Of a stretch of DNA of 64,000 bases, positions 17,345 to 26,825 are shown one piece after another; position 1 is the stretch's first letter; each line of letters opens with the position of its first letter. This DNA is from Azospirillum canadense. Its GTDB lineage: Bacteria; Pseudomonadota; Alphaproteobacteria; Azospirillales; Azospirillaceae. The notes under the pieces were generated by a model. The model had not been told where the DNA came from. It saw only the letters and a program-made list of their open reading frames with translations, and searched no databases. The stretch is from assembly GCF_025961225.1 (NCBI RefSeq), contig NZ_JAOQNG010000001.1:471001-535000 (forward strand), given 5' to 3'. The position numbers and the translations under genes are program-made.

Positions 17345-18601
17345 TCAGCGCGCGGGGGACTGTGGCGTGGATCGCGGCGCGGATTCGGCCAGCAGCTCGG
17401 CATATACGGCCAACGTGTCGGCGCACATCCGCTGCTTGGTGTAGCGGTCGGCGACGAAGGTGCGGGCGCGCGCGCCGATGGCGGCGCTCTGCTCCGGCGT
17501 CAGGGACAGCGCCTCGTCCAGCGCCTTGGCCAGCGCGTCGGCGTCGGCCGGCGGCACGACCCAGGCGGTTTCGCCGGGGATCACGGTTTCCTGGTAGGCG
17601 CCGATGGACGTCACGATCACCGGCTTGCCCATGGCCTGCGCCTCGACGATCACGCGGCCGAAGGCCTCCGGCTCCTGCGAGGCGGAGACGACGACCGCGG
17701 ACAGGTGGTAGGCGGCGGCCATGTCGTTGCAGTGGTCGGTCATCTTCACCAGCCCATCCAGCCCCGCGCGCTTCACGCGCTCTTCCAGCTCCTGCCGGTA
17801 GCCGGTGCGCCCCTGATCGGAGCCGACGAGCAGCGCGCAGACGTCCTTGCGGCCCAGCTTGGCCAGCGCGTCGATCAGCACGGTCTGGCCCTTCCAGCGG
17901 GTCAGGCGGCCTGGCAGCAGGATCACCGTCTTGTCATCCGGCAGCCGCCACTGCTTGGCCAGCTGGATTATGCGGGCGGAGCTGACCCGCTCCGGTGCGA
18001 AGGTCAGGCTGTCGATGCCGCGGTGGATGGTGCGGATGCGGCCGGGGTCGACGTCGTAGTTGTTCAGGATGTGCTGCCGGATGAAGCCGGAGATGGCGAT
18101 GATCCGCTCCCCCCGCGCCATCACGGAATTGTACCAGCGCTTCAGCCGGCCCTTGAAATTGTAGGGCGCGTGGAAGGTGGTCATGTAGCGCGCCCCGGTG
18201 CGCTGGCAGGCCAGCCAAGCGCTCCAGGCCGGCGCGCGGGACCGCGCGTGGACGATGTCGACGCCCTGCTCCCGGATGATGGCTTCCAGCTTGCGGGCGT
18301 TGCGGCGGATGACCAGGGGGTTCTTTGAGGCGAGCGGCAGGGTGATGTGGCGGATGCCCGCCCGGTCCAGCTCAGCGACCATCGGGCCGCCCTGGGACGC
18401 GACCAGCGGCACAGCACCGGCCTGGGCCAGCGCCAGCGCGACGTCGATGCAGCCGCGCTCCGCCCCGCCGGTGACCAGCGTCGGCACCACTTGCAGCACG
18501 ACGGGAGGGCGGCCGGCGCCAATCCGGTCGTCGAATGGCCCCCGGCTCTGGGTCCGGTTGCGCGCGTCGTCGCCGGTGTTAAGGTGGGAATCCAATTCCA
18601 T
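17345..18601 (-). CDS. GT4-family glycosyltransferase
   Basis: A 418-aa retaining glycosyltransferase with two Rossmann domains (GT-B fold). The N-domain starts PVVLQVVPTLVTGGAERGC, the acceptor side contains VHARSRAPAWSAWLA, and the C-domain holds the donor-binding set ILLPGRLTRWKGQTVLIDAL, LVGSDQGRTGYRQEL and EPEAFGRVIVEAQAMGKPVI with the E-x7-E motif of GT4 enzymes. It probably adds a sugar to LPS core or exopolysaccharide at the cytoplasmic face. ATG 18601 is chosen since an upstream in-frame start would run into the divergent hydrolase gene. The first 30 residues are charged and may be disordered. Confidence 0.9.
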   Translation of the reverse strand: MELDSHLNTGDDARNRTQSRGPFDDRIGAGRPPVVLQVVPTLVTGGAERGCIDVALALAQAGAVPLVASQGGPMVAELDRAGIRHITLPLASKNPLVIRRNARKLEAIIREQGVDIVHARSRAPAWSAWLACQRTGARYMTTFHAPYNFKGRLKRWYNSVMARGERIIAISGFIRQHILNNYDVDPGRIRTIHRGIDSLTFAPERVSSARIIQLAKQWRLPDDKTVILLPGRLTRWKGQTVLIDALAKLGRKDVCALLVGSDQGRTGYRQELEERVKRAGLDGLVKMTDHCNDMAAAYHLSAVVVSASQEPEAFGRVIVEAQAMGKPVIVTSIGAYQETVIPGETAWVVPPADADALAKALDEALSLTPEQSAAIGARARTFVADRYTKQRMCADTLAVYAELLAESAPRSTPQSPAR

Positions 18602-18644
18602 ATCCGTGCACTTCGTCTTCGTCCCGGCCGAAAGGTGGCAGATC

Positions 18645-19475
18645 ATGACCGGAACCGCAGCCAGCAGCCCTGCCCTACCCGGCGTCCCGCCAGCCAGCCA
18701 GGCCGGCGGCGCGCACCATACCCTACAGCGCGGCGCGGCGACCATAGCCTATCATCACACGCCCGGCACCGATCCGGAGGGGCTGGCCCCCGGCGTCCTG
18801 TTCCTGGGCGGCTTCATGTCCGACATGACCGGAACCAAGGCGACCACGCTGGAGGCTTGGTGCGCGGCGGAGGGGCTGTCCTTCACCCGCTTCGACTACC
18901 AGGGCCACGGCGCCTCCAGCGGCCGTTTCGACGAGGGCACCATCGGCACCTGGGCCGACGATGCGCTGGCCGTGCTGGACCGCGTCACGGCGGGGCCGCA
19001 GATCCTAGTGGGGTCGTCCATGGGCGGCTGGATGATGCTGCTGACCGCACTCCGCCGGCCGGAGCGGGTCGCCGGCCTCGTCGGCATCGCGCCGGCCCCG
19101 GACTTCACCGAGGACCTGATGTGGGACCTCTTCGACGAGCCGACCCGCCGTGAAATCCTTGAGACCGGCCGTTGGCTGCGCCCGTCCGATTACGGGCCGG
19201 AACCGCAGCCGATCACCCGCGCCCTGATCGAAGACGGGCGAAACCACCTGCTGCTGCGCGCGCCCATAGCCTTCGACAAGCCGGTGCGCCTGCTGCACGG
19301 CGTCCGCGACCCGGACGTCCCCTGGCAGGTCAGCCTGACGCTGGCCGACGCGCTGACCACCGACGACGTCCGCGTCACGCTGATCAAGGACGGCGACCAC
19401 CGCCTCTCGCGCCCGCAGGACATCGATCTGCTGTGCCGCACGGTCGGCGAACTGATGCGGGAGATTGGGGCTTGA
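18645..19475 (+). CDS. Alpha/beta hydrolase (ABHD10/S9-like)
   Basis: A 276-aa serine hydrolase. Visible elements: GVLFLGGFMSDMTGTKATTL (oxyanion region), FTRFDYQGHGASSGRF, the nucleophile elbow LVGSSMGGWMMLL (Ser in GSSMG), an acid in HGVRDPDVPW and the catalytic His in KDGDHRLSRPQD. The overall pattern resembles ABHD10-type acyl-protein thioesterases and esterases; substrate is unknown. ATG 18645 has AAAGGTGG about 7 nt upstream. It is divergent from the glycosyltransferase with a 43-bp gap, so their promoters must overlap. A strong tRNA promoter lies just downstream. Confidence 0.85.
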   Translation: MTGTAASSPALPGVPPASQAGGAHHTLQRGAATIAYHHTPGTDPEGLAPGVLFLGGFMSDMTGTKATTLEAWCAAEGLSFTRFDYQGHGASSGRFDEGTIGTWADDALAVLDRVTAGPQILVGSSMGGWMMLLTALRRPERVAGLVGIAPAPDFTEDLMWDLFDEPTRREILETGRWLRPSDYGPEPQPITRALIEDGRNHLLLRAPIAFDKPVRLLHGVRDPDVPWQVSLTLADALTTDDVRVTLIKDGDHRLSRPQDIDLLCRTVGELMREIGA

Positions 19476-19527
19476 GACGGCTTCTCGCGGCGGCGGAAAA
19501 AAAATCGCAAAAGCCGTGTTCTGGGGC

Positions 19528-19556
19528 TTGCGCACCGCCGTCGGGCTGGATATAAA
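19528..19556 (+). promoter_or_regulatory. Promoter of tRNA-Ser
   Basis: TTGCGC (19528-19533), 17-bp spacer, TATAAA (19551-19556), 12 bp before the mature tRNA 5' end. Good match and ideal spacing for a sigma70-type tRNA promoter. Confidence 0.7.
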
Positions 19557-19568
19557 CGCGGCCTCTGC

Positions 19569-19659
19569 GGAGGGGTGGCCGAGTGGTCGAAGGCGCACGC
19601 CTGGAAAGTGTGTATACCCCAAAAGGGTATCGAGGGTTCGAATCCCTCTCCCTCCGCCA
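19569..19659 (+). tRNA. tRNA-Ser(GGA)
   Basis: A 91-nt class II tRNA with CCA encoded. Acceptor GGAGGGG (19569-19575) pairs with TCCCTCC before discriminator G and CCA (19657-19659). The anticodon loop CTGGAAA puts GGA at 19603-19605, reading UCC/UCU. A long variable arm (GTATACCCCAAAAGGGTATC) marks it as serine, and GGGTTCGAATCCC is the T-arm. A strong promoter precedes it. Confidence 0.97.
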
Positions 19660-19670
19660 GTAATTCTTCA

Positions 19671-19832
19671 CAGCCGCATTGGCGGCTGTTTGCCGCTTCT
19701 CCCTTTAAGCGGCAATTGGTGCTTATGCGTGGGTGTGCATCACGCATAAGCGAGGCGGTTTCGAACCGCCGATTTCCTGAAAACATGAACGACGCCATGG
19801 ACCGGTGGGCGCCACCTTCCACGCAGAAGGTG
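19671..19832. repeat. Run of five perfect hairpins after tRNA-Ser
   Basis: Consecutive perfect inverted repeats: 19671-19688 (7-bp stem CAGCCGC, loop 4), 19691-19714 (8-bp stem TGCCGCTT, loop 8), 19721-19751 (11-bp stem GCTTATGCGTG, loop 9), 19754-19770 (7-bp stem GGCGGTT, loop 3), and after 42 nt 19813-19832 (7-bp stem CACCTTC, loop 6). The first may terminate tRNA-Ser transcription. No protein-coding signal is convincing across 19660-19953, and this stretch holds nothing else I can name. Confidence 0.7.
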
Positions 19833-19953
19833 ACGATGCCCGTCGCATTTCTGTCGGAGCCGCGTTGTCTTGCGAGTGTGGTGCTGCGGGCGCGAGGAGC
19901 GGGGCGCTCTCAGGCACCGCTGCCGCCCCGGCGATGCCGGAGCGGGGAGGAGA

Positions 19954-20249
19954 TGGTGTCCGCGGCGGGATTCGAACCCACGGCCCCAGGATTCATACCA
20001 CTTCGGCTTTCGCCGCCGCCTTCCGGCGTTCGTGGTCTGGACTGTCCCTTCACCATAGGCCGAAGCCCGTAGGTGCCGCCCATCCAGTCTCTACACCTTC
20101 CCCCTTTCGGGGGCTTGGCTCGGGATCGGCAAGGCGCAAGCGCGCCGTAGCGTTCCCCGACTTTGAGCAGATCCGCTGCGCCGTTTCCGAGCGCAACGCC
20201 CAATTTAAAACCAGGAATCCTGTGCTCTATCCTGCTGAGCTACGCGGAC
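19954..20249 (-). tRNA. tRNA-Arg(CCU) interrupted by a group I intron
   Basis: The 5' exon is 20249-20213 (37 nt): acceptor GTCCGCG, D-arm TAGCTCAGCAGGATAGAGC and anticodon stem-loop start CAGGATTCCT. The 3' exon is 19993-19954 (40 nt): AATCCTG, variable GGGCC, T-arm GTGGGTTCGAATCCCGC, acceptor CGCGGAC, A, and encoded CCA. Joined, they make a perfect 77-nt tRNA with a 7-bp acceptor, an anticodon stem CAGGA/TCCTG and loop TTCCTAA, so the anticodon is CCU (Arg, AGG codon). The 219-nt insertion sits after the third anticodon base. The same tRNA carries a group I intron in Agrobacterium and other alphaproteobacteria (established knowledge). Unspliced, this tRNA cannot work, so splicing is probably required to read AGG. 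Confidence 0.93.
19994..20212 (-). ncRNA. Self-splicing group I intron (IC3-like) in tRNA-Arg(CCU)
   Basis: A 219-nt intron on the minus strand, with the 5' exon ending in T (splice-site U) and the intron ending in G (omega G, complement of 19994). Conserved core segments are visible: GGTGTAGAGACTGGA within 20100-20081 and CTATGGTGAAGGGACAGTCC within 20058-20039, which closely resemble the P7/P3/P8 core (AGAGACUAGA ... AUAGUCC) of the Azoarcus tRNA-Ile intron. No homing endonuclease frame fits in it. The exon CCU next to the splice site could pair with a GGG guide in the first 16 nt, giving the U.G pair of P1 (inference). Splicing has not been tested here. Confidence 0.9.
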
Positions 20250-20262
20250 GTAACCCTCTCTC

Positions 20263-20292
20263 CTTATAGACCGGACCGTGGTGGCCCGGCAA
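20263..20292 (-). promoter_or_regulatory. Promoter candidate for the tRNA-Arg precursor
   Basis: On the minus strand, TTGCCG (20292-20287), an 18-bp spacer and TATAAG (20268-20263), placing the start about 7-14 nt before the tRNA 5' end at 20249. The remaining gap to mutT (20293-20463) shows nothing I can identify. Confidence 0.5.
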
Positions 20293-20463
20293 CTCCGCCC
20301 TGCGAGGATCGCCCCGCAGCGCGGTTTTGCGGCGGTTCGGCCCGGTGAAAGCCTGGCCAAACCGTCTCGGCGCGGCTTATAGCACGCTTTTCGCGGAGGT
20401 TCAGCGGCAAATCGAGCCGCACGCGGGCGCAAACGGTCGGTTTTGCGGCCTGAAATGAGCGGT

Positions 20464-20907
20464 CTACAGCAGGTCGCGCAGCATCGCCACCAGCGGGACG
20501 TCGGCCGGCGGCATGGGGTAGGTGCCCATGCGGTTCGGGTAGACCCAGGCCAGCGTCTGGCCTTCCTGCGCGATCACGTCACCTTCCCAGACCCGGCAGA
20601 CGTAGAGCGGCATCAGCAGGTGGAACGTCTCGTAGCTGTGCGAGGCGAAGGTAAAGGGGGCGAGGCAGCTGGCGGCGGTGTCGATGCCCAACTCCTCCTT
20701 CAACTCGCGCACCAGCGCGGCTTCCGGGGTCTCGCCCTCGTGCACCTTGCCGCCGGGGAACTCCCACAGGCCGGCCAGCGACTTGCCCGGCGGGCGTTGG
20801 GCAAGCAGCACCCGCCCGTCGGCGTCGACCAGCGCTACAGCAACCACCAGCAGCGTGGGCAGGGTGCCCGGGGCGGGCGTCGAGGTGGGGTCGTAGCAGG
20901 CCGGCAT
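20464..20907 (-). CDS. mutT: 8-oxo-dGTP diphosphatase MutT (Nudix)
   Basis: MutT hydrolyses 8-oxo-dGTP and so prevents A-to-C transversions. The 147-aa protein has a complete Nudix box within GGKVHEGETPEAALVRELKE followed by ELGI, the MutT-type strand VLLAQRPPGKSLAGLWEFPG, and the C-terminal QTLAWVYPNRMGTYPMPPAD with the Pro-rich end typical of MutT. It follows argJ by 13 bp on the same strand, a conserved alphaproteobacterial neighbour. ATG 20907 is the only sensible start. Confidence 0.92.
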   Translation of the reverse strand: MPACYDPTSTPAPGTLPTLLVVAVALVDADGRVLLAQRPPGKSLAGLWEFPGGKVHEGETPEAALVRELKEELGIDTAASCLAPFTFASHSYETFHLLMPLYVCRVWEGDVIAQEGQTLAWVYPNRMGTYPMPPADVPLVAMLRDLL

Positions 20908-20920
20908 CGGTAGGCGCTCC

Positions 20921-22159
20921 TCAGCTGCGGTAGCTGCCGTTGATGTCGATGTAGCCGTGGGTCAGGTCGCAGGTCCACACCCGCGCCTTGCCGGCGCCCA
21001 GGCCGAGGTCGATGTGGACGTCGATCTCCTTGCCCTTCATGTGCGCAGCGACCGGCGCCTCGTCATAGCCCGGCACTTCCATGCCCTCGGCGCAGATCAG
21101 CGTGCCGCCGATGGTGATCTTGATCAGGTCGCGGTCGGCACGCTCGCCGGCGCGGCCGATGGCGGCGACGATGCGGCCCCAGTTGGCGTCCTCGCCGGCG
21201 ACGGCGGTCTTCACCAGTGGCGAGTTCGCCACCGTCAGGGCGATGCGCTTGGCCGCCGCGTCATTGTCGGCGCCAACCAGGGTGATGGAGACGAACTTGG
21301 TCGCCCCCTCGCCGTCGCGCACGATCTGGAGGGCGAGGTCGAGCATCACCTCCTCCAGCGCCTTGCGGAAGTCGGCCAACTCCGGCGCGTTCGCGTCGGC
21401 GACCGGGGCGTTGCCGGCCTTGCCCGTGGCGAACAGCAGCAGCGTGTCGCTGGTGGAGGTGTCGCCGTCCACGGTGATGGCGTTGAAGCTGCGCTCCGTG
21501 AACTCCGACAGCATGGACTGCAGCGCCGGGGCGGCGATGGCTGCGTCGGTGAAGATGAAGCCCAGCATGGTCGCCATGTCCGGCGCGATCATGCCCGAGC
21601 CCTTGGCGAAGCCGCTGATGGTCACCGTCTTGCCGCCGACCGTCACCGTCCGGGTCGAGCCCTTGGCGAAGGTGTCCGTGGTCATGATGGCGCGGGCGCC
21701 GGCCTCCAGCGCCGCCGAGTCGGCCTTCAGCCCGGCGACCATGCCGGACAGGACCTTGGCGATGGCGTCGGCGGCCAGCGGGATGCCGATCACACCGGTG
21801 GAGGCAATGTAGACCTCGTCGGTGCCGCAGCCCGCGATCGCCGCCGCGGCCTGGACGGTCGCCTGGACGGTCGCGTCACCGGCCTTGCCGGTGAAGGCAT
21901 TGGCGTTGCCGGCGTTGACCACGACGGCGCGCGCCGAGCCGCGGGGCAGGCTGTCGCGGCACCAGATCACCGGGGCGGAGCAGGTCAGGGACTTGGTCAG
22001 CACGCCGGCGACCGTCGTGCCCTCGTCCAGCACGGCCAGCATCAGGTCGTCGCGGCCCTTGTAGCGGATGCCGCTGTTCGCGGTGGCGATGCGCACGCCC
22101 GCCACGGGGGGGAGCGTCGGGAAACCGGCGGGTGCCAGGGGGGAGACGGTCGTGGCCAT
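20921..22159 (-). CDS. argJ: Bifunctional ornithine acetyltransferase / N-acetylglutamate synthase ArgJ
   Basis: ArgJ moves the acetyl group from N-acetylornithine to glutamate, recycling acetyl in arginine synthesis; bifunctional forms also use acetyl-CoA. The 412-aa protein is autocleaved before the nucleophile Thr in KGSGMIAPDMATMLGF (T197 in my count), giving alpha and beta chains. Other signatures are VVVNAGNANAFTG, TVDGDTSTSDTLLLFATG and the C-terminal CDLTHGYIDINGSYRS. ATG 22159 (MATTVSPLAP) is chosen; a more upstream ATG adds a low-complexity leader. Mono- versus bifunctionality cannot be read from sequence alone. Confidence 0.96.
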   Translation of the reverse strand: MATTVSPLAPAGFPTLPPVAGVRIATANSGIRYKGRDDLMLAVLDEGTTVAGVLTKSLTCSAPVIWCRDSLPRGSARAVVVNAGNANAFTGKAGDATVQATVQAAAAIAGCGTDEVYIASTGVIGIPLAADAIAKVLSGMVAGLKADSAALEAGARAIMTTDTFAKGSTRTVTVGGKTVTISGFAKGSGMIAPDMATMLGFIFTDAAIAAPALQSMLSEFTERSFNAITVDGDTSTSDTLLLFATGKAGNAPVADANAPELADFRKALEEVMLDLALQIVRDGEGATKFVSITLVGADNDAAAKRIALTVANSPLVKTAVAGEDANWGRIVAAIGRAGERADRDLIKITIGGTLICAEGMEVPGYDEAPVAAHMKGKEIDVHIDLGLGAGKARVWTCDLTHGYIDINGSYRS

Positions 22160-22215
22160 AGGGGCGGGCTCGTGGTGTTGGCGGGTGGTGGGGTGCTGTG
22201 GTCGAGGAGGCATTG

Positions 22216-22282
22216 CCCCCACCCTAACCCTCCCCTGCGAAGCGAGGGAGGGAAGGGGCCCACGAAGTGGGAAGGGTGGGGG
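22216..22282. repeat. CCCTCCC-type mosaic hairpin between argJ and the parvulin gene
   Basis: The ends pair: CCCCCACCC (22216-22224) with GGGTGGGGG (22274-22282); inside are AACCCTCCCC, GCGAAGCGAGG and a CCCAC/GTGGG stem. It has the same core as the element at 26340-26482 in opposite orientation. Confidence 0.7.
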
Positions 22283-22293
22283 CTGCCTTGCCT

Positions 22294-23232
22294 TTACTTC
22301 TTCTTCGGCTCTTCGGCCTTGGGGGCGTCGGCCTTCGGCTCTTCCTTCGGCATCGGCGAGCCGTCGAGCTGGTAGGTCTCGACCTTCGCGTCCTTGCGCA
22401 GATCGTCGACGACCGTGGTGACGATCTCCTTGCTCAGCTGCTGCTCCAGCTGCGGCTTCACCTCGTCGAGCGTCGGCTGCGGCTGGGTGCGCTTGTCCTC
22501 GACCTTGATGACGTGCCAGCCGAACTGGGTCTTCACCGGCTCCTTGCTGATCTCGCCCTTCTTCATGGCGAAGGCGGCGTCGGCGAAGGGCTCGACCATC
22601 GTTTCCTTCGTGAAGTAGCCGAGGTCGCCGCCCTGCTGGGCCGCCACCGGGTCCTTCGACTTCTCCTTGGCGATCTTGGCGAAGTCGCCGCCCTTGTTCA
22701 GCTCGGCGATGATGGCCTTGGCCTCATCCTCCTTCTCGACCAGGATGTGGCTGGCCTTCACCTCTTCCTGGGCCGGGTTCTGCTTCAGGTAGTCCTTGTA
22801 GGCCTCCTCAAGCTTCGCCGGGGTGATGCGGGCCTGCACTTCCTTCTGGATGTAGGCGCGCTGCACCGCGCGCTCCTCGGCGCGCTTGATCTCGTCCTTG
22901 ACCTCCGGAGATCCTGCGAGGTTGGCCTTGTAGCCGGCCGACGCGACCAGCTTGGAGTTCACGAGCTGCTCGACCACGGCCGGGAAGATCATCTCCAGCG
23001 GCATCTGCTGCACCTGCGGCGGCAGCTGGCTGACCATGCGCTGCACGTCGGAGCGGTGGATCTCCTCGCCGTTGACGCGCGCGACGACCGGATCGGCCGG
23101 CGTCGACTGGGCGGGAGCCGGGGTGCTCGCGGCCGGGGCGGGGTTCTGGGCGTTGGCCGCAACCGGGGCGGCCAGGGCCAGGCCGCAGGCGGCCATGGAC
23201 AGAAGGGCGGCGCGGAACACTCGATTCACCAT
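22294..23232 (-). CDS. Periplasmic peptidyl-prolyl isomerase (parvulin/PrsA-SurA type)
   Basis: A 312-aa secreted foldase. Signal peptide MVNRVFRAALLSMAACGLAL with cleavage near ANA (28). A SurA-like N-terminal helical chaperone region spans about 45-150 (RVNGEEIHRSDVQRMVSQLP). The parvulin domain is about 155-255: VKASHILVEKEDEAKAIIAE, FAKIAKEKSKDPVAAQQGGD, LGYFTKETMVEPFADAAFAM and TQFGWHVIKVED, which are the hallmark parvulin segments. The tail is Pro/Glu/Lys-rich (PKEEPKADAPKAEEPKKK). It probably helps outer-membrane or exported proteins fold. It is divergent from secA, so export and folding genes share a 343-bp regulatory gap. Confidence 0.93.
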   Translation of the reverse strand: MVNRVFRAALLSMAACGLALAAPVAANAQNPAPAASTPAPAQSTPADPVVARVNGEEIHRSDVQRMVSQLPPQVQQMPLEMIFPAVVEQLVNSKLVASAGYKANLAGSPEVKDEIKRAEERAVQRAYIQKEVQARITPAKLEEAYKDYLKQNPAQEEVKASHILVEKEDEAKAIIAELNKGGDFAKIAKEKSKDPVAAQQGGDLGYFTKETMVEPFADAAFAMKKGEISKEPVKTQFGWHVIKVEDKRTQPQPTLDEVKPQLEQQLSKEIVTTVVDDLRKDAKVETYQLDGSPMPKEEPKADAPKAEEPKKK

Positions 23233-23497
23233 GGGGTCTTCTTCCTTCCGGCGGCGAAGCCTTGTTGGGGTGCCCGATTTCAGGCGATTTTCGTCTCAGG
23301 CGTCCGTCTCGCGCCCGAATCCGCGGGGGATTAAGCATGGGTTCGGCGCGCGGGGCAAGCGGTCCTGATGCCCTATGTCGTCCCCGGGATGGGCAAGAAC
23401 GGGGCGGAACGGTGGAAGAACCGTGGCAGGACACCCGCCATCCTGCCGCCGTTGCGCCGGGAGCGGTTCCGGCGGCCGTTCAAAGGGGCGGGTCTCG

Positions 23498-23526
23498 TTG
23501 ACAGAAACCCGCCACAGGCCTATGTG
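23498..23526 (+). promoter_or_regulatory. secA promoter
   Basis: Perfect TTGACA (23498-23503), 17-bp spacer, TATGTG (23521-23526), 50 bp before the secA ATG. A small CCGG-ended hairpin (23531-23546) follows in the leader. The rest of the gap 23233-23575 shows no gene. Confidence 0.7.
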
Positions 23527-23575
23527 AGACCGGTTGAAAAGCCGGCTTCACGACGTTCCACCCTTCGAGGTTTTC

Positions 23576-26311
<2,736 letters not shown>

Positions 26312-26339
26312 GGCGGTCCCGGAAGACCTTGCGCTCGGC

Positions 26340-26482
26340 CCCCCTCCCGACCTCCCCCCGTCTTCGACGGGGGAAGGAGTCAATTCCCTCCCCCGCTCTC
26401 GGCGGACCCGGAGGGTCCGCCTGCCGCGTCAGCGCAAGCTTCGCTTGCGCGAGAGCGAAGTGGGGGAGGGTTAGGGTGGGGG
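26340..26482. repeat. Large mosaic hairpin element after secA
   Basis: At least four stems: CCCCCGT/ACGGGGG near 26355-26373, GCGGACCC/GGGTCCGC near 26410-26428, GCGCAAGC/GCTTGCGC near 26432-26450, and CTCCCCCGCTCTCG pairing with CGAGAGCG...GGGGGAG that encloses them. The right end GGGGGAGGGTTAGGGTGGGGG is shared with 22216-22282. It is the largest member of the CCCTCCC family here and may end secA transcription. Confidence 0.7.
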
Positions 26483-26568
26483 CTCAGCGCCTGCACCTCC
26501 CGACGACACCCAACCCTCACGCACATCAGCCCTGCCTTCGCGTGTGCTGTCGCCCGCGCAGAATTCTC

Positions 26569-26645
26569 TTGGATTGTGCGGCGCAACGCCCTATGTAGGG
26601 CATCCTGATCGCTGGAGGCTCGCGCGTCTCTTGAGCGAGACGCGC
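26569..26645 (+). promoter_or_regulatory. Helicase promoter candidate and leader hairpin
   Basis: TTGGAT (26569-26574), 17-bp spacer and TATGTA (26592-26597) could start the helicase mRNA with a leader of about 220 nt. Shortly after, GCGCGTCTC (26622-26630), loop TTGAGC, GAGACGCGC (26637-26645) form a perfect 9-bp stem followed by TTTGATAT, which looks like an attenuator or weak terminator. The rest of 26483-26825 carries another GC hairpin region near 26657-26690 and no gene. Confidence 0.45.
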
Positions 26646-26825
26646 TTTGATATAGCGGGACGGCCCCTTCGGGACCCGGCCGCCCGCAGCTTCGGACAGA
26701 CGCCTCTCCCTCTTCCGACCTCCTCCCGGCGAAAACGCCGGCGTTCCACCGCTCACCATTTCGGTGCAGCGGCCGTGCGCCGTCTTGGTCCTGAGGAAAG
26801 GTTCCGCTTCTTGTCGTCGAACGAA

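Noticed and set aside
19384..19671. Small minus-strand proteins with RRERDSNPRYPFGVYTLSRR-type sequence
   Set aside because: This is the well-known false translation of tRNA-Ser on the opposite strand.
19805..20269. Small plus-strand protein with GGIRTHGPRIHTT
   Set aside because: It translates the antisense of the tRNA-Arg 3' exon and its intron; no protein gene.
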